From contig JBMFKI010000010.1 of the NCBI GenBank assembly GCA_049972525.1, positions 1 through 52,808 on the forward strand: a DNA stretch of 52,808 bases. Reading direction: 5' to 3'. The stretch's first letter is position 1, and every line of letters starts with the position of its first letter. The notes under the pieces are model-generated. The model was given only the letters and a program-made list of their open reading frames with translations. It made no database searches and had not been told where the DNA came from. Shown here piece by piece: positions 15,024 to 24,764 of the stretch. Both the position numbers and the translations under genes were made by a program. The DNA comes from JAVZLQ01 sp049972525. GTDB taxonomy: Archaea > Thermoproteota > Bathyarchaeia > Bathyarchaeales > Bathycorpusculaceae.

Positions 15024-16772
15024 TTATGGATTAAGAGTCCATGTTCTTGATGCTTGGAACCCTTCTGCCGTATAGATAGTAACCGTTATTGGTTCTGGCG
15101 TAAGATAGCTTTCATAATTCCAAGAGCAAATGAATGTTACGTTTTCTCCTACCTTAAGCGGGTAGCCAGTTGGAGCATATTCCTCGGGGCGCAATTGAGG
15201 ATATAAGACGTTATTGTCATGGAGATATGTAGCATTATTATAGATAAGATACATGTCGTTTCTGGTTTTAAGAACAATCTGCACTATTGTAACATCGTAA
15301 AGGGAACCTTTCGAATTTGAAATTGTAATATTAATGTATGGAATTGTAACATTAATGATAGGATCATATAAGTCGCCATACACCGGCTTTTCTTCGAGTA
15401 TTTTGAGTCCAACGGCGGGTATCTCTAAAAGCCTTGAAATGCTCCCTTCTGAAGTTACCACTGTAACATTCGCAATTTTTCCTATAAAATCTCTCCATGA
15501 AATTGAGCAGTTAAACATTTTCTGAGTGCCATTTAGCATTTTTTCCGGCGAAGGTTCAATGGTGGCTGCGGTTCCGTTGAGTAGTATTTGAGTGACATTT
15601 ATTTCTCGAAGTGAGCAAGGGGCGTTTGTTACGTTAACTGAAAAGTAGTTTGTATAATCTAGGTCAAAGCTTACATCTGTCACGTTCCAAACAACGTCGG
15701 AGGGTGTTGTCTCTGTTTTTGTTTGTGGAGAGAAGCCTTGTTTTGTGTAAACGCTAACTTCCATCGTCCGATTACGGTATGCATTCCAATTCCAAAGACA
15801 CTTAATAGTGAATGAGGAATTAGGTAAAATGGATATTGGGATGATCTGCAAAGGAGGTATTGTGCTTAGTGTTATAGGCGCCTCGTTTATTAATGTAAGA
15901 TTTATGTTTTTTAAGTATATGGTTGCATTGGAATATTGTGAACTGCTAACTGTTAAATTGAAATAGGTTGTATCAGAATAGTCAAAATTAATTTCGTCTA
16001 TGTAAAGGTAAGCTCCAGGGAGTTCATTTGTTGTGTATGTTGCTTCGTACCCTTCAGAGGTTTTAACCGTTATTGTAATGTTTCGTATGCCTATTTTTCC
16101 CCAATCCCAACTCCAGTTACATTTGAATGTTGCACTTTGTTCCGGAGCTAGGACATATGGAGCTGCTAATGGCGGAGTTACATTGTTAACTATTGATTCT
16201 CCAAGTACTGCTATGTCTGAAAGTGTAAGGTTAAGTGTGCCAGAGTTCACTATGGTCAAATTAAAGTACTCCACGCTTTCCTCTACGTCAAATGTTGGCT
16301 GTAAACTCAGTTTCGCATTTGGTGTTTGACATGAGTAAGGCACTATTGAAATGTTGGCTGAGGGAGTGATGGGTCTTATAGTGACATTTTCTCCAGCAAT
16401 TTTACTCCAATTACTTAAGCACTTGAAAACCTGTCTTGTTCCCCTTCTTATCATAAAAGGAAGCGGTTCAGGCTCTGTTACTGTGACATTATACGTTTCA
16501 CTCTTACTCTCCGCAATTACTTGGATCGCTGTAACATTTACGTCAGAAACTGAGTTGGATGGATTAAGAATCGTTACGTTAAAATAGGTAAAATCCAAAT
16601 TCGGGAAATTTGGAAAAACAGCATTTTCTGTTATAAGCATTGAAGTATTTTCTGGCATGTTATAATAATTTGCCATAACCCATAAGTAAGATAGGAGAGC
16701 TCCAAAAACTGCTGAGCATAAAAGCAAAATTATGAGAATAAGAGTTGAGACGGCTTTTTTGTTAACTAACAT
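15024..16772 (-). CDS. Membrane-anchored surface protein with five ~105-residue repeats
   Basis: A 582-residue protein. Residues 7-35 are a hydrophobic anchor after a short KK-containing N terminus, resembling archaeal secreted/pilin-like leaders. The rest is five degenerate repeats starting at about residues 63, 169, 269, 376 and 479. Each opens with Y-[FI]-[NS]-[VI]-T and closes with an F-x-C-x-W type strand, giving an immunoglobulin/CARDB-like beta pattern. It has very many N-x-S/T sequons, suggesting heavy N-glycosylation outside the cell. No enzyme motif is seen. Role unknown; S-layer-associated or adhesive protein is my inference. It is divergent from the FAD oxidoreductase. Confidence 0.75.
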   Translation of the reverse strand: MLVNKKAVSTLILIILLLCSAVFGALLSYLWVMANYYNMPENTSMLITENAVFPNFPNLDFTYFNVTILNPSNSVSDVNVTAIQVIAESKSETYNVTVTEPEPLPFMIRRGTRQVFKCLSNWSKIAGENVTIRPITPSANISIVPYSCQTPNAKLSLQPTFDVEESVEYFNLTIVNSGTLNLTLSDIAVLGESIVNNVTPPLAAPYVLAPEQSATFKCNWSWDWGKIGIRNITITVKTSEGYEATYTTNELPGAYLYIDEINFDYSDTTYFNLTVSSSQYSNATIYLKNINLTLINEAPITLSTIPPLQIIPISILPNSSFTIKCLWNWNAYRNRTMEVSVYTKQGFSPQTKTETTPSDVVWNVTDVSFDLDYTNYFSVNVTNAPCSLREINVTQILLNGTAATIEPSPEKMLNGTQKMFNCSISWRDFIGKIANVTVVTSEGSISRLLEIPAVGLKILEEKPVYGDLYDPIINVTIPYINITISNSKGSLYDVTIVQIVLKTRNDMYLIYNNATYLHDNNVLYPQLRPEEYAPTGYPLKVGENVTFICSWNYESYLTPEPITVTIYTAEGFQASRTWTLNP

Positions 16773-16860
16773 ATACGTTTCCTCCGAAACATGATATATT
16801 TGCTTTATCTCATATTTCGTAGGAATAAATAAGTGTTCTCTTATTCTTTTGTGGTCAAGC

Positions 16861-16868
16861 TTTATAAG
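16861..16868 (+). promoter_or_regulatory. TATA element of the FAD oxidoreductase/AOR unit
   Basis: TTTATAAG lies about 50 bases before ATG 16913. Transcription starting about 25 bases downstream would give a short leader carrying the GGAAGGGAG Shine-Dalgarno at 16899-16907. Confidence 0.5.
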
Positions 16869-16912
16869 TTGTCTTTGCGTCCTTCTAAAATTCTGTGGTG
16901 GAAGGGAGTTGC

Positions 16913-18199
16913 ATGGCGGAGTGTGATGTTCTAGTAGTTGGGGCGGGCGTTATAGGTTTGTCAACAGCTTACCACATAAAAAGTGCAAACCCTAGTTTGC
17001 GTGTTCTTGTGGTCGACAAGTTTAACGCTGCTGGGCAGGGCAGTACAGCTAAAAGTGCTTCTGCTTTCCGTTGCTTGTTTTCTTCTTATACGAATTATGT
17101 GCTTGCTGACTCTTCTGTTGAGTTTTACCGTCATTTACAGGATGATTTGAAGGTTGATTTAAAGCTCTTATGGGTTGGTTATCTTTGGCTTTTGAACAAG
17201 AAAAGTTATGATGAGATCTCTTCTGTTTTGAGTGGGCTGGTTGCGAAGGGTTTTGTTTATAAAGAATATGATGCTGGGGATTTGGCGCGTAGGTTGTGTT
17301 TGCGAACTGATCTAAGCGACGATGAAGAAGCTCGACTAATGCGCCTGGGAAACGTTTACAAAGGAATTTTTATACCGAAAGCTGGCATAATCGATGCTGA
17401 CTGCCTCGTCAAGTTTTATGAGGAGCAATTCCTAAAGCTGAATGGAGCGGTTGAGTATGGCGTGAAAGTGGAAAGCCTTATAGTTGAGCCGCGTGAGCCT
17501 TTAGGCATTCCTCAAGAGCCATATTTTTGGCAAGAGTCAAGGATTGCGGGTGTAAACACAAACAGGGGGATAATTAGGGCGAAAAAGACTGTTTTGGCTG
17601 CCGGAGCTTGGATTCCACAGCTTTTGGACGCTGTCGGAATCGAATGTTATATTAAGCCTAAGAAGAGGCAATTGTTTACGGTGGCGGCGAAAACCCCTGC
17701 CCTAAGACAGCTGCTTTTTGCTAAGAGCTTCAATTCTGTGGGTTGTATCCCGTTTACAATTCTGCCCGAACCCAAGGTTTTGATACGTCCTTTCCCCAAC
17801 GAGGAAGTGTTCTGGGTTGGCTATGCAGATGATTTTCCAAGAGCCTTCAAGTTGGAGGACGACCCTCAGCCTGAAAAGAACTTTTATCAGTATGGAATAT
17901 ACCAAGTTTTGGTGAAGTATTTTCCACAGTTTAGGGATTGCCGCCCAACAAATGCTTTTGCTGGGCTGTATGAGATTAACACTTTGGATGGGCAGCCTGT
18001 TGTTTTTGAGGAGAATGATTTGATTGTTGTTGGTGGTGCCAGTGGAAGCGGAATAATGAAGGCTGATGCTATAGGGCGAATCGCCGCTGCACTTTACAAT
18101 GGCGAAGGATACGCGATGTTGTACAACGGTAGAAAGTTCAGGGTCAGCGACTTGAGTTTGAAAGAAAGGCGTGTTGAGCCTGAAAAGCTAATAATTTAA
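16913..18199 (+). CDS. FAD-dependent oxidoreductase of the DAO/glycine oxidase/sarcosine oxidase family
   Basis: A 428-residue flavoprotein. The N-terminal dinucleotide-binding motif VVGAGVIGLSTAYH (GxGxxG at 10-15) and a C-terminal FAD segment VVGGASGSGIMKADAIGR are clear. The family oxidises amines of amino acids or dicarbonyl-type substrates; the substrate here is unknown. ATG 16913 is chosen because GGAAGGGAG precedes it; GTG 16895 is an in-frame alternative. An AOR gene follows 73 bases later, so the product could be an aldehyde or oxo acid handed to that enzyme (inference). Confidence 0.85.
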   Translation: MAECDVLVVGAGVIGLSTAYHIKSANPSLRVLVVDKFNAAGQGSTAKSASAFRCLFSSYTNYVLADSSVEFYRHLQDDLKVDLKLLWVGYLWLLNKKSYDEISSVLSGLVAKGFVYKEYDAGDLARRLCLRTDLSDDEEARLMRLGNVYKGIFIPKAGIIDADCLVKFYEEQFLKLNGAVEYGVKVESLIVEPREPLGIPQEPYFWQESRIAGVNTNRGIIRAKKTVLAAGAWIPQLLDAVGIECYIKPKKRQLFTVAAKTPALRQLLFAKSFNSVGCIPFTILPEPKVLIRPFPNEEVFWVGYADDFPRAFKLEDDPQPEKNFYQYGIYQVLVKYFPQFRDCRPTNAFAGLYEINTLDGQPVVFEENDLIVVGGASGSGIMKADAIGRIAAALYNGEGYAMLYNGRKFRVSDLSLKERRVEPEKLII

Positions 18200-18272
18200 C
18201 GCACAAATGGTCATTAATCTTATTTACTCTTTACGTGTAATTATGCAGTTGTTTCAAGGAGTGGCGGAATCT

Positions 18273-20105
18273 ATGTTCGGATGGACCGGAAATTTTCTTC
18301 GTGTGAATCTTGGTAAGGGTAAAGCGGTTGCTGAACCTTATGATGGGAATGTTGCAAAAAACTTCTTAGGCGGTAGGGGCTTTGCAGCGAAGATTTTATG
18401 GGATGAGCTTGAGCCTGGAACAGATCCTTTGTCCCCGCAGAATAAGCTTGTTTTTGCTGCTGGTCCACTAACTGGTTTTGCTTTGCCTAGTAGTGGAAAA
18501 CTTGTTGTTGCAGCGAAAAGTCCATTAACTTTAGGTTATGGTGACGGCAACATTGGATCTAATGCGGCAGTTCAAATGCGTAAGGCTGGCTATGACGCGG
18601 TTATCATCGAGGATAAAGCCAAAAAACCAGTAGTGTTACTAATACAAGATAGGAGCGTTGAGTTTCTAGATGCAAAAGATTTTTGGGGCTTAAATTCCTT
18701 TGAAACTGAAAAAAAGCTAAGAGAAGTTTATGGGCCAACCGCTGGCATTTTATCAATAGGTCAAGGTGGAGAAAACCTTGTTAAATTCGCAAACATCGTT
18801 TGTCAAGAAGGTCGTGCTGGTGGTAGACCTGGAATTGGCGCGGTTATGGGTTCTAAAAATTTGAAGGCTGTTGTTTTCGTTGGTTCTGGGGAGTTATCTG
18901 CTGCTTATCCAAAGGATATGAAGGAAGTTGGAGCTGAAGCTTACCGTGAGGTTTTAACCAAGCCCAATTATGCTTTTTGGAAGAGGCAGGGCACGATGAT
19001 GACTATTGAGTGGAGCCAAGAGAACAGTGTTCTGCCAACCTACAATTATAGCGAGGGTATTTTTGAAAATGCAGAAGCCATAGGCGGCTTTTCAATGGAG
19101 AAAATCAAAGTTGCAAATCGCGGCTGCCCACAGTGTAATATGACATGTGGTAACGTTGTACAAGACTCTAACCATAAAGAGTCTGAACTTGACTATGAAA
19201 ATGTCGCTATGCTAGGCTCAAACATAGGTGTCGGCAATCTAAAACAGGTAGCAGCACTCAACAGGATAGCCGACGAACTTGGATTAGACGCAATTTCTCT
19301 CGGCAACGTCATTGGTTTCGCAATGGAGGCTTCTGAAAAGAAACTGATACGGGAGAAAATCACCTGGGGCAAATTTGAGGAGGCAGAAGCCCTAATTGAA
19401 GATATTGCCTATAGGCGAGGTTTAGGCAGTACGCTGGCAGAAGGTGTCCGCTTTTCAGCTGAAAAGTTTGGCGGAAACTCGAAACGTTGGGCGATGCACG
19501 TTAAAGGGCTGGAAATTTCAGCTTATGATTGCCACACAACCCCAGCCATGGCTTTAGCCTATGCGACAAGTTCTATAGGCGCACATCATAAGGACGCATG
19601 GGTTATTTCTTGGGAGATTAAGTTTGGACGTGAAAGCTACAACGAAGAAAAAGTGGATAAAGTTATAGAGTTTCAACGTATTCGTGGAGGAGCATTCGAA
19701 TCCTTGACTGTTTGTAGGCTTCCATGGATTGAGCTTGGCTTCGAGCTCGAATGGTACACAAAGTTTTTACATGCTGCGACAGGCTTGGAAATTAGCTGGG
19801 ATGAACTTAACCTTGTTGCTGACCGCATTTTCAATCTGATCCGCGCCTTTTGGATTCGCGAGTACGGCAAAAACTGGAGCAAGGAGCTTGATGTTCCACC
19901 AGCAAGGTGGTTCGAAGAACCCATAACCAAGGGTCCATTAAAAGGAGGAAAACTTGACAGAACACGCTATGATGTTATGCTAGAGAAATATTATGAAAAA
20001 CGTGGATGGGACGAACGTGGAATACCTAAAAAGACAACGCTGAAGAAGCTTGGATTAGAAAAAGTTGCTTTACAACTTCAGAAGCGCGTTAAATTGTACG
20101 ACTAA
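18273..20105 (+). CDS. aor: Aldehyde:ferredoxin oxidoreductase (tungsten enzyme)
   Basis: A 610-residue AOR. The N-terminal domain opens MFGWTGNFLRVNL with the pterin-binding GGRGFAAKILWDEL segment. The [4Fe-4S] ligands are complete: C-x2-C-x3-C at about 285/288/292 (RGCPQCNMTC) and a fourth Cys near 481. It would oxidise aldehydes to carboxylic acids with ferredoxin as acceptor, using a tungsto-bispterin cofactor. ATG 18273 matches the family start; further in-frame starts exist at 18207 and 18243. AAGGAG lies about ten bases upstream. Convergent with proS, six bases apart. Confidence 0.93.
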   Translation: MFGWTGNFLRVNLGKGKAVAEPYDGNVAKNFLGGRGFAAKILWDELEPGTDPLSPQNKLVFAAGPLTGFALPSSGKLVVAAKSPLTLGYGDGNIGSNAAVQMRKAGYDAVIIEDKAKKPVVLLIQDRSVEFLDAKDFWGLNSFETEKKLREVYGPTAGILSIGQGGENLVKFANIVCQEGRAGGRPGIGAVMGSKNLKAVVFVGSGELSAAYPKDMKEVGAEAYREVLTKPNYAFWKRQGTMMTIEWSQENSVLPTYNYSEGIFENAEAIGGFSMEKIKVANRGCPQCNMTCGNVVQDSNHKESELDYENVAMLGSNIGVGNLKQVAALNRIADELGLDAISLGNVIGFAMEASEKKLIREKITWGKFEEAEALIEDIAYRRGLGSTLAEGVRFSAEKFGGNSKRWAMHVKGLEISAYDCHTTPAMALAYATSSIGAHHKDAWVISWEIKFGRESYNEEKVDKVIEFQRIRGGAFESLTVCRLPWIELGFELEWYTKFLHAATGLEISWDELNLVADRIFNLIRAFWIREYGKNWSKELDVPPARWFEEPITKGPLKGGKLDRTRYDVMLEKYYEKRGWDERGIPKKTTLKKLGLEKVALQLQKRVKLYD

Positions 20106-20111
20106 AAATGG

Positions 20112-21554
20112 CTAGTAGGACCTTGCGAAGTAAACGACTTTTTTTGCCTTTCCTCCGCAGTATACGCAGTTTGCGAATACTTTCTCCTCTTCAAAAGGCA
20201 CCACCCTAATTGTGGCTCCCGTTTCATCCTTAATTTTTTCCTCGCAGCTTGAGCTTTCGCACCAACATGCCCTTAAGAATCCGCCTTTTTCCATTAAGAC
20301 CTTCTTGAACTCATCATACGTTCTGACTGTGGTTATGTTTTCGTCAAGGAACTTTTTTGCTTCGTCGAATAGGTTTTTCTGAATTTCTTCAAGCAATTTT
20401 TCAACAACGCTGACAACTTCTTCATCTTTCACAGTGATTTTCTCAAATGTGTCTCTTCTGGCCAGCGTTAACTGTTTTTGTTTTAAATCCCTAGGCCCTA
20501 TCTCTATTCTTATCGGCACTCCTTTAAGTTCCCAGTCGTTGAATTTCCATCCTGGAGTGTACTCCCTTCTATCGTCAAGTATCACGACTATGCCTTGCCT
20601 TTGCAACTTTTCAAACGTTTCCTTAGCCTTTGCTAAAATGGCTTTTTCATCTGCTTCCTTGTATGGTATTGGCACTATGACGACTTGTATCGGCGCAATT
20701 TTCGGCGGCAAAACCAAGCCTTTATCGTCGCCGTGAACCATGACGAGGGCGCCTATTATGCGCGTTGAAAAGCCCCATGATGTTTGCCAAACGTAGTGCT
20801 CCTTTTCGTCTTCTCCTATGAATTTTATGTCGAAAACCTTTGCGAAGTTTTGACCCAGCTGATGCGATGTTCCCATCTGCAGTGCTTTTCCATCAGGCAT
20901 TAGGGCTTCTAGTGTTGTTGTGTAAAGGGCTCCCGCAAATTTTTCGTTTTCCGTCTTTCTTCCTACAAGCACAGGAATAGCCAAGTAGTTTTCCATCAAA
21001 TCTCTGTACATGTTTAGGATTTCCATAACTTCTCTATCTGCTTCTTCTTTTGTGGCGTGCACCGTATGGCCTTCTTGCCATAGGAATTCTCTTGTGCGTA
21101 GAAAGAGTTTGGTTGCCTTCGTTTCCCATCGCACAACGCTGTTCCACTGGTTCAGTTTTAGCGGCAAGTCCCTCCAACTTCTAATCCACTTTGCATACGT
21201 CGCATACATTATGGTTTCAGATGTCGGTCTAATTGCAAGCCTTTCTTCGAGCGGCGCGTTTCCGCCAATTGTGACCCAAGCGACTTCTGGAACGAAACCT
21301 TGAAAATGTTCCGCTTCTTTTTTCAAGAAACTTTCAGGTATAAACATCGGAAAGTACACGTTCTTGTGTCCCGTTGCCTTTATCTTTGCGTTGAAGATTT
21401 CTTGAATTTTCTCCCATATGGCGTATGAGAGTTCACGGAATATCATGCAGCCCTTGACTGGAGCGTAGTCTGCAAGTCCAGATTTTACAACTACTTGGGT
21501 ATACCACTCTGAAAAGTCCTCGCTCTTTTTCACAGTAACGCCTACGTCAGACAT
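20112..21554 (-). CDS. proS: Prolyl-tRNA synthetase, archaeal/eukaryal type
   Basis: A 480-residue class II synthetase without the bacterial editing insertion. Motif 2/3 region segments RPTSETIMYATYAKW, VVRWETKATKLFLRTREFLWQEGH and TSHQLGQNFAK are present. An anticodon-binding domain and a C-terminal zinc-binding domain (CWCESSSCEEKI, then CVYCGGKA) ending in tyrosine follow, as in archaeal enzymes. It starts with ATG 21554 after GGAGAGG. A TATA-like AAATATATTTT on the minus strand lies at about 21581-21593. The 240 bases upstream hold only promoter-like sequence. Confidence 0.96.
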   Translation of the reverse strand: MSDVGVTVKKSEDFSEWYTQVVVKSGLADYAPVKGCMIFRELSYAIWEKIQEIFNAKIKATGHKNVYFPMFIPESFLKKEAEHFQGFVPEVAWVTIGGNAPLEERLAIRPTSETIMYATYAKWIRSWRDLPLKLNQWNSVVRWETKATKLFLRTREFLWQEGHTVHATKEEADREVMEILNMYRDLMENYLAIPVLVGRKTENEKFAGALYTTTLEALMPDGKALQMGTSHQLGQNFAKVFDIKFIGEDEKEHYVWQTSWGFSTRIIGALVMVHGDDKGLVLPPKIAPIQVVIVPIPYKEADEKAILAKAKETFEKLQRQGIVVILDDRREYTPGWKFNDWELKGVPIRIEIGPRDLKQKQLTLARRDTFEKITVKDEEVVSVVEKLLEEIQKNLFDEAKKFLDENITTVRTYDEFKKVLMEKGGFLRACWCESSSCEEKIKDETGATIRVVPFEEEKVFANCVYCGGKAKKVVYFARSY

Positions 21555-21794
21555 TTTCCTCTCCCCCTCTGTTTTTCATTTGTAAAATATATTTCTAGTG
21601 TAAAATCAATCCTAATATCAAATAAGCGACTGCAAAATTTAGCAGCGTGGAACTAAATCGCCCATGTCGACCACTCCATAAAACATTAAAGAAGAAACTA
21701 TTAAACGTTTTCTTTACGTAACATTTTAACTGCGCACGACAGTTATCGCCTTGCTTTGCAAAATAAGACAGTTTGGAGCCTTAACGTGCGCGGC

Positions 21795-22928
21795 TTATTG
21801 CACTGGCATCAGCCTCCACTCTCTGTAGTCTGTGATAACCCTTATGTATCCGCGCAGCATGTTGTCAACCTCAACGTTGCCAGTGTCAACCCGTAAAACG
21901 TTTCCCTCAATGCTTTGAAGTTTGCTTTTTGTAGCGGCAACTATTATTCGCTGTTTTGTCACCCGCTTGACAATCTCTGGGCTGATCTGCTGGTTACCCC
22001 TTCCCAGCAATATTCCTTGATGTCCAATTGGTGACAGAATGATCCATGTATTGTGCCAGTCTTTAATTTCCTGCAGTATTCGCCTCTCGTCAACGTCAAG
22101 TATAACTTTTCCATTCTTGTATACGTCCACACCTAGAACTGTTTTTTCAACGCCTAAAAGTTCTGCGACGCGTTTAATAGTTGTCCCAGGACCTAGGATG
22201 TATGTTGCGTCTGAAAGCATTTCTTCTACTATTGATTTTGCTATTGCGGTTTGGTTCTCCCTTTCGTCAACTGTTTCTGGGCTTACTTGTTTGCTTCCTT
22301 GAATTCGCATAGGGAGAAAAGGACCCTTTAAAAAGCCGTGAAGTTTTACAGAGAACGTGTCGCTTCTTATTGCGTTTTCATCAGCATCCATAATTTCAAA
22401 ATCGGAAAGTTCAGCTTGACCTTCAGCAAAAGCTAAAACGACATCTACAGCGTCAGCGGGGCTGACTGCAAAAATCCCGCTGTACATTTTAACGCCTGAA
22501 GGGACTCCTAAAACTGGAATTTTGCTGCCACACTTTTTCAACGCGTCAAAAATGTCTCTGGCTGTGCCGTCTCCCCCGACAAAAACAATCAAATCCACTT
22601 TTGCATCAGCAAACATTTTAACAGCTTTTTTCGTATCTTCAGCACTTGTCTCTTTCTCAATAGTCATTGGCAAAAGTTGAATACGAAAGCTAGCGGCTTT
22701 CGCCTCTTCTTCACCCATTATTCCAGGGCACGTTAAAACCTCAAATTTTAGGTGTCCGCCGCTTTCTTTCAGTTTTTTCAGAAACTCTGTTGCCCTTTGA
22801 GGTGCCACTGGTTTTGCTCCTCTCGCAATAGCCTCTTTTAAAACGCCATTTGTCCCTTTTAGTCCCACTCTGCCTCCCATTCCAGCAATCGGGTTAACGA
22901 CGAAACCCATTTTCATAATCCTCTTCAA
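21795..22928 (-). CDS. ATP-NAD kinase-like / AcoX-family protein (COG3199)
   Basis: A protein of up to 377 residues with the diacylglycerol/NAD-kinase fold. The VNPIAGMGGRVGLKGTNG opening and FVGGDGTARDIFDAL (about 116-130) contain the GGDGT nucleotide-binding motif of the NAD kinase superfamily. The COG3199 group is annotated as ATP-NAD kinase-like or AcoX; the substrate is not firmly known. TTG 22928, ATG 22916 and ATG 22910 are all possible starts; AGAGG is best placed for ATG 22910. Confidence 0.82.
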   Translation of the reverse strand: MKRIMKMGFVVNPIAGMGGRVGLKGTNGVLKEAIARGAKPVAPQRATEFLKKLKESGGHLKFEVLTCPGIMGEEEAKAASFRIQLLPMTIEKETSAEDTKKAVKMFADAKVDLIVFVGGDGTARDIFDALKKCGSKIPVLGVPSGVKMYSGIFAVSPADAVDVVLAFAEGQAELSDFEIMDADENAIRSDTFSVKLHGFLKGPFLPMRIQGSKQVSPETVDERENQTAIAKSIVEEMLSDATYILGPGTTIKRVAELLGVEKTVLGVDVYKNGKVILDVDERRILQEIKDWHNTWIILSPIGHQGILLGRGNQQISPEIVKRVTKQRIIVAATKSKLQSIEGNVLRVDTGNVEVDNMLRGYIRVITDYREWRLMPVQ

Positions 22929-23005
22929 CCACCAAGTTTGCCTAGCGCATGTAAACTATTTCAGTAACTTTGTGTTTAAGGCAATCGGAGAGCTGGAAAT
23001 AAGAA

Positions 23006-23635
23006 TTGCGGACGGCAAGGCTAAACTACCAACATGGAACATTTTCAATCCTTGCAGCATCACATGATGGAAAACTTATGGGAGTCGCTGTAGCTTCTGG
23101 CTCCACATCAGTCGGCGACAGAGTTCCACACGCGAAACCAGGAGTAGGCGTTATCGCAACCCAAGCATGCACAAATGTTACGTATGGAATAAGAGGATTA
23201 GAGCTATTGGCACGCAACTTATCTCCGAAAGAAGCATTGGATTCTCTCTTGGCAGAGGATAACGAGCGGGATTTAAGACAGGTGGCAATTATGGATTTTA
23301 ATAGGCGAAAAGCGGTGTTCACAGGGGCAAGTGTTTCTGATTGTTGGGCAGAGGTTGTGAGAGACGAATGTGTCGCCATTGGAAATATGCTTTCTAGAAG
23401 CGAAGTTGTAAGCGTAATGGCTGAAACTTTTGAAAATTGTCCAGCTGACTTCGCTATGAGGCTAGTTGAGGCTTTAAGGGCTGGAAGTGAAAGCGGCGGA
23501 GACAGACGCGGAGAACATTCCGCAGCAATAATCGTTGTAGACAAGCAGAAGGTGCTACTAAAATTAAAGGTAGATTTTCATGAAAAGCCAATTGACAAGC
23601 TAATTCGCCAATTGAAGCAGCAACCGCAATCTTAA
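23006..23635 (+). CDS. DUF1028 family protein (Ntn-hydrolase-like)
   Basis: A 209-residue protein with the DUF1028 pattern: GTFSILAASHDGKLMGVAVASGS near the N terminus, VPHAKPGVGVIATQA, and GGDRRGEHSAAIIVV near the C terminus. The family is assigned to the Ntn-hydrolase superfamily and is often found with peptide or amino-acid catabolic genes; no defined substrate is known to me. It starts with TTG 23006. It is followed by the threonine catabolism genes. Confidence 0.85.
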   Translation: MRTARLNYQHGTFSILAASHDGKLMGVAVASGSTSVGDRVPHAKPGVGVIATQACTNVTYGIRGLELLARNLSPKEALDSLLAEDNERDLRQVAIMDFNRRKAVFTGASVSDCWAEVVRDECVAIGNMLSRSEVVSVMAETFENCPADFAMRLVEALRAGSESGGDRRGEHSAAIIVVDKQKVLLKLKVDFHEKPIDKLIRQLKQQPQS

Positions 23636-23664
23636 GTGCAGAAAAGAACTTTTGTTTGAAAATT

Positions 23665-23671
23665 CTTATAT
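23665..23671 (+). promoter_or_regulatory. TATA element of the threonine catabolism genes
   Basis: CTTATAT lies about 50 bases upstream of ATG 23720. A GAGGGT Shine-Dalgarno sits five bases before that start, so a short leader is expected. Confidence 0.5.
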
Positions 23672-23719
23672 GCCTTGAAATTTTAAACATGTTCTCCCCT
23701 ATTCAAGTGAGGGTAACAA

Positions 23720-24688
23720 ATGTCACCAAAGAACACTGGAAAAATCCTTGTTACTGGCGCCACAGGACAAATTGGATCTGAACTTACAGTGGCGCTCCGC
23801 GAAAAATACGGAGCTGAAAACGTTGTGGCTGTTGGACATAAGAGAAAACCAAGCGAGAAGCTTTTAGGCTCTGGGCCATTCGACTACGCTGACATCACGG
23901 ATAAGGTCAGCGTAAAAAAAGTTGTAAAAGAACACGGCGTTGACACTGTTTATCATTTGGCAGCAGTGCTTTCAGCAACGGGCGAAGAAAATCCACAGCT
24001 TGCCTGGGACGTCAACATAAACGGGCTTTATAACATCCTTGAAATTTCGAGAGAGTTTAAGCTAAAAGTTTTTTGGCCAAGTTCCATCGCTGTTTTCAGT
24101 CCAGAATCGCCGCGCATAAAGACTCCACAAAACACGGTTTTGATTCCTAGAACAATGTACGGCGTGACGAAAGTTGCAGGCGAACTCTTATGCAACTATT
24201 ATTTTCAGCGCTTCGGTTTAGATGTACGCAGTGTTCGTTATCCAGGCATCATAAGTAGCGAGACGCTTCCAGGCGGCGGTACAACAGATTATGCTGTTGA
24301 AATTTTTTACGAAGCAATTAAGAGGAGGCATTACACCTGTTTTGTGCGTAAAGACACAATTTTGCCTATGATGTATATGCCAGACTGCATAGACGCTGCC
24401 ATAAAGCTGATGGAGGCTGAACCTGAAAAAATCAGCTGTCGCACAAGCTATAATATAGCTGCTATGAGTTTCTCCGCTGGAGAACTTGCCGCAGAGATTA
24501 AAAAGCATATTCCAGACTTTGAATGTGAATATAAGCCTGATTTTAGGCAGAAAATTGCCGATTCATGGCCTATGTCCATAGATGACAGCTTAGCTCGCAG
24601 GGATTGGGGTTGGAACCCCAAATATGATTTGGCTTCTATGACGAAGGATATGATTGAAAAATTGTCAAAGAAATTGGCCTCAAAATAA
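23720..24688 (+). CDS. tdh: L-threonine 3-dehydrogenase, SDR/epimerase type
   Basis: A 322-residue NAD-dependent epimerase-fold protein with GATGQIGSEL (13-22) and the catalytic YxxxK in MYGVTKVAGE. The pattern (SVRYPGIIS, LPGGGTTDYAVEI, LPMMYMPDCIDA) is that of the short-chain-type threonine dehydrogenases, which oxidise L-threonine to 2-amino-3-oxobutyrate with NAD. The next gene encodes the enzyme that consumes this product, which strongly supports the call. A generic sugar epimerase is the alternative but is unlikely. Confidence 0.9.
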   Translation: MSPKNTGKILVTGATGQIGSELTVALREKYGAENVVAVGHKRKPSEKLLGSGPFDYADITDKVSVKKVVKEHGVDTVYHLAAVLSATGEENPQLAWDVNINGLYNILEISREFKLKVFWPSSIAVFSPESPRIKTPQNTVLIPRTMYGVTKVAGELLCNYYFQRFGLDVRSVRYPGIISSETLPGGGTTDYAVEIFYEAIKRRHYTCFVRKDTILPMMYMPDCIDAAIKLMEAEPEKISCRTSYNIAAMSFSAGELAAEIKKHIPDFECEYKPDFRQKIADSWPMSIDDSLARRDWGWNPKYDLASMTKDMIEKLSKKLASK

Positions 24689-24764
24689 TATCATGAGAAC
24701 TCTCTTTACCGTATAGGAAACGTTAAAAGAGCTTGAATGTAAAGTTTTTAGAAGGTGATGGGAC

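Noticed and set aside
23026..23544. A 172-codon minus-strand frame opposite DUF1028
   Set aside because: Low-complexity Ser/Thr/Ala-rich translation typical of an antisense shadow; the plus strand encodes a recognised family.
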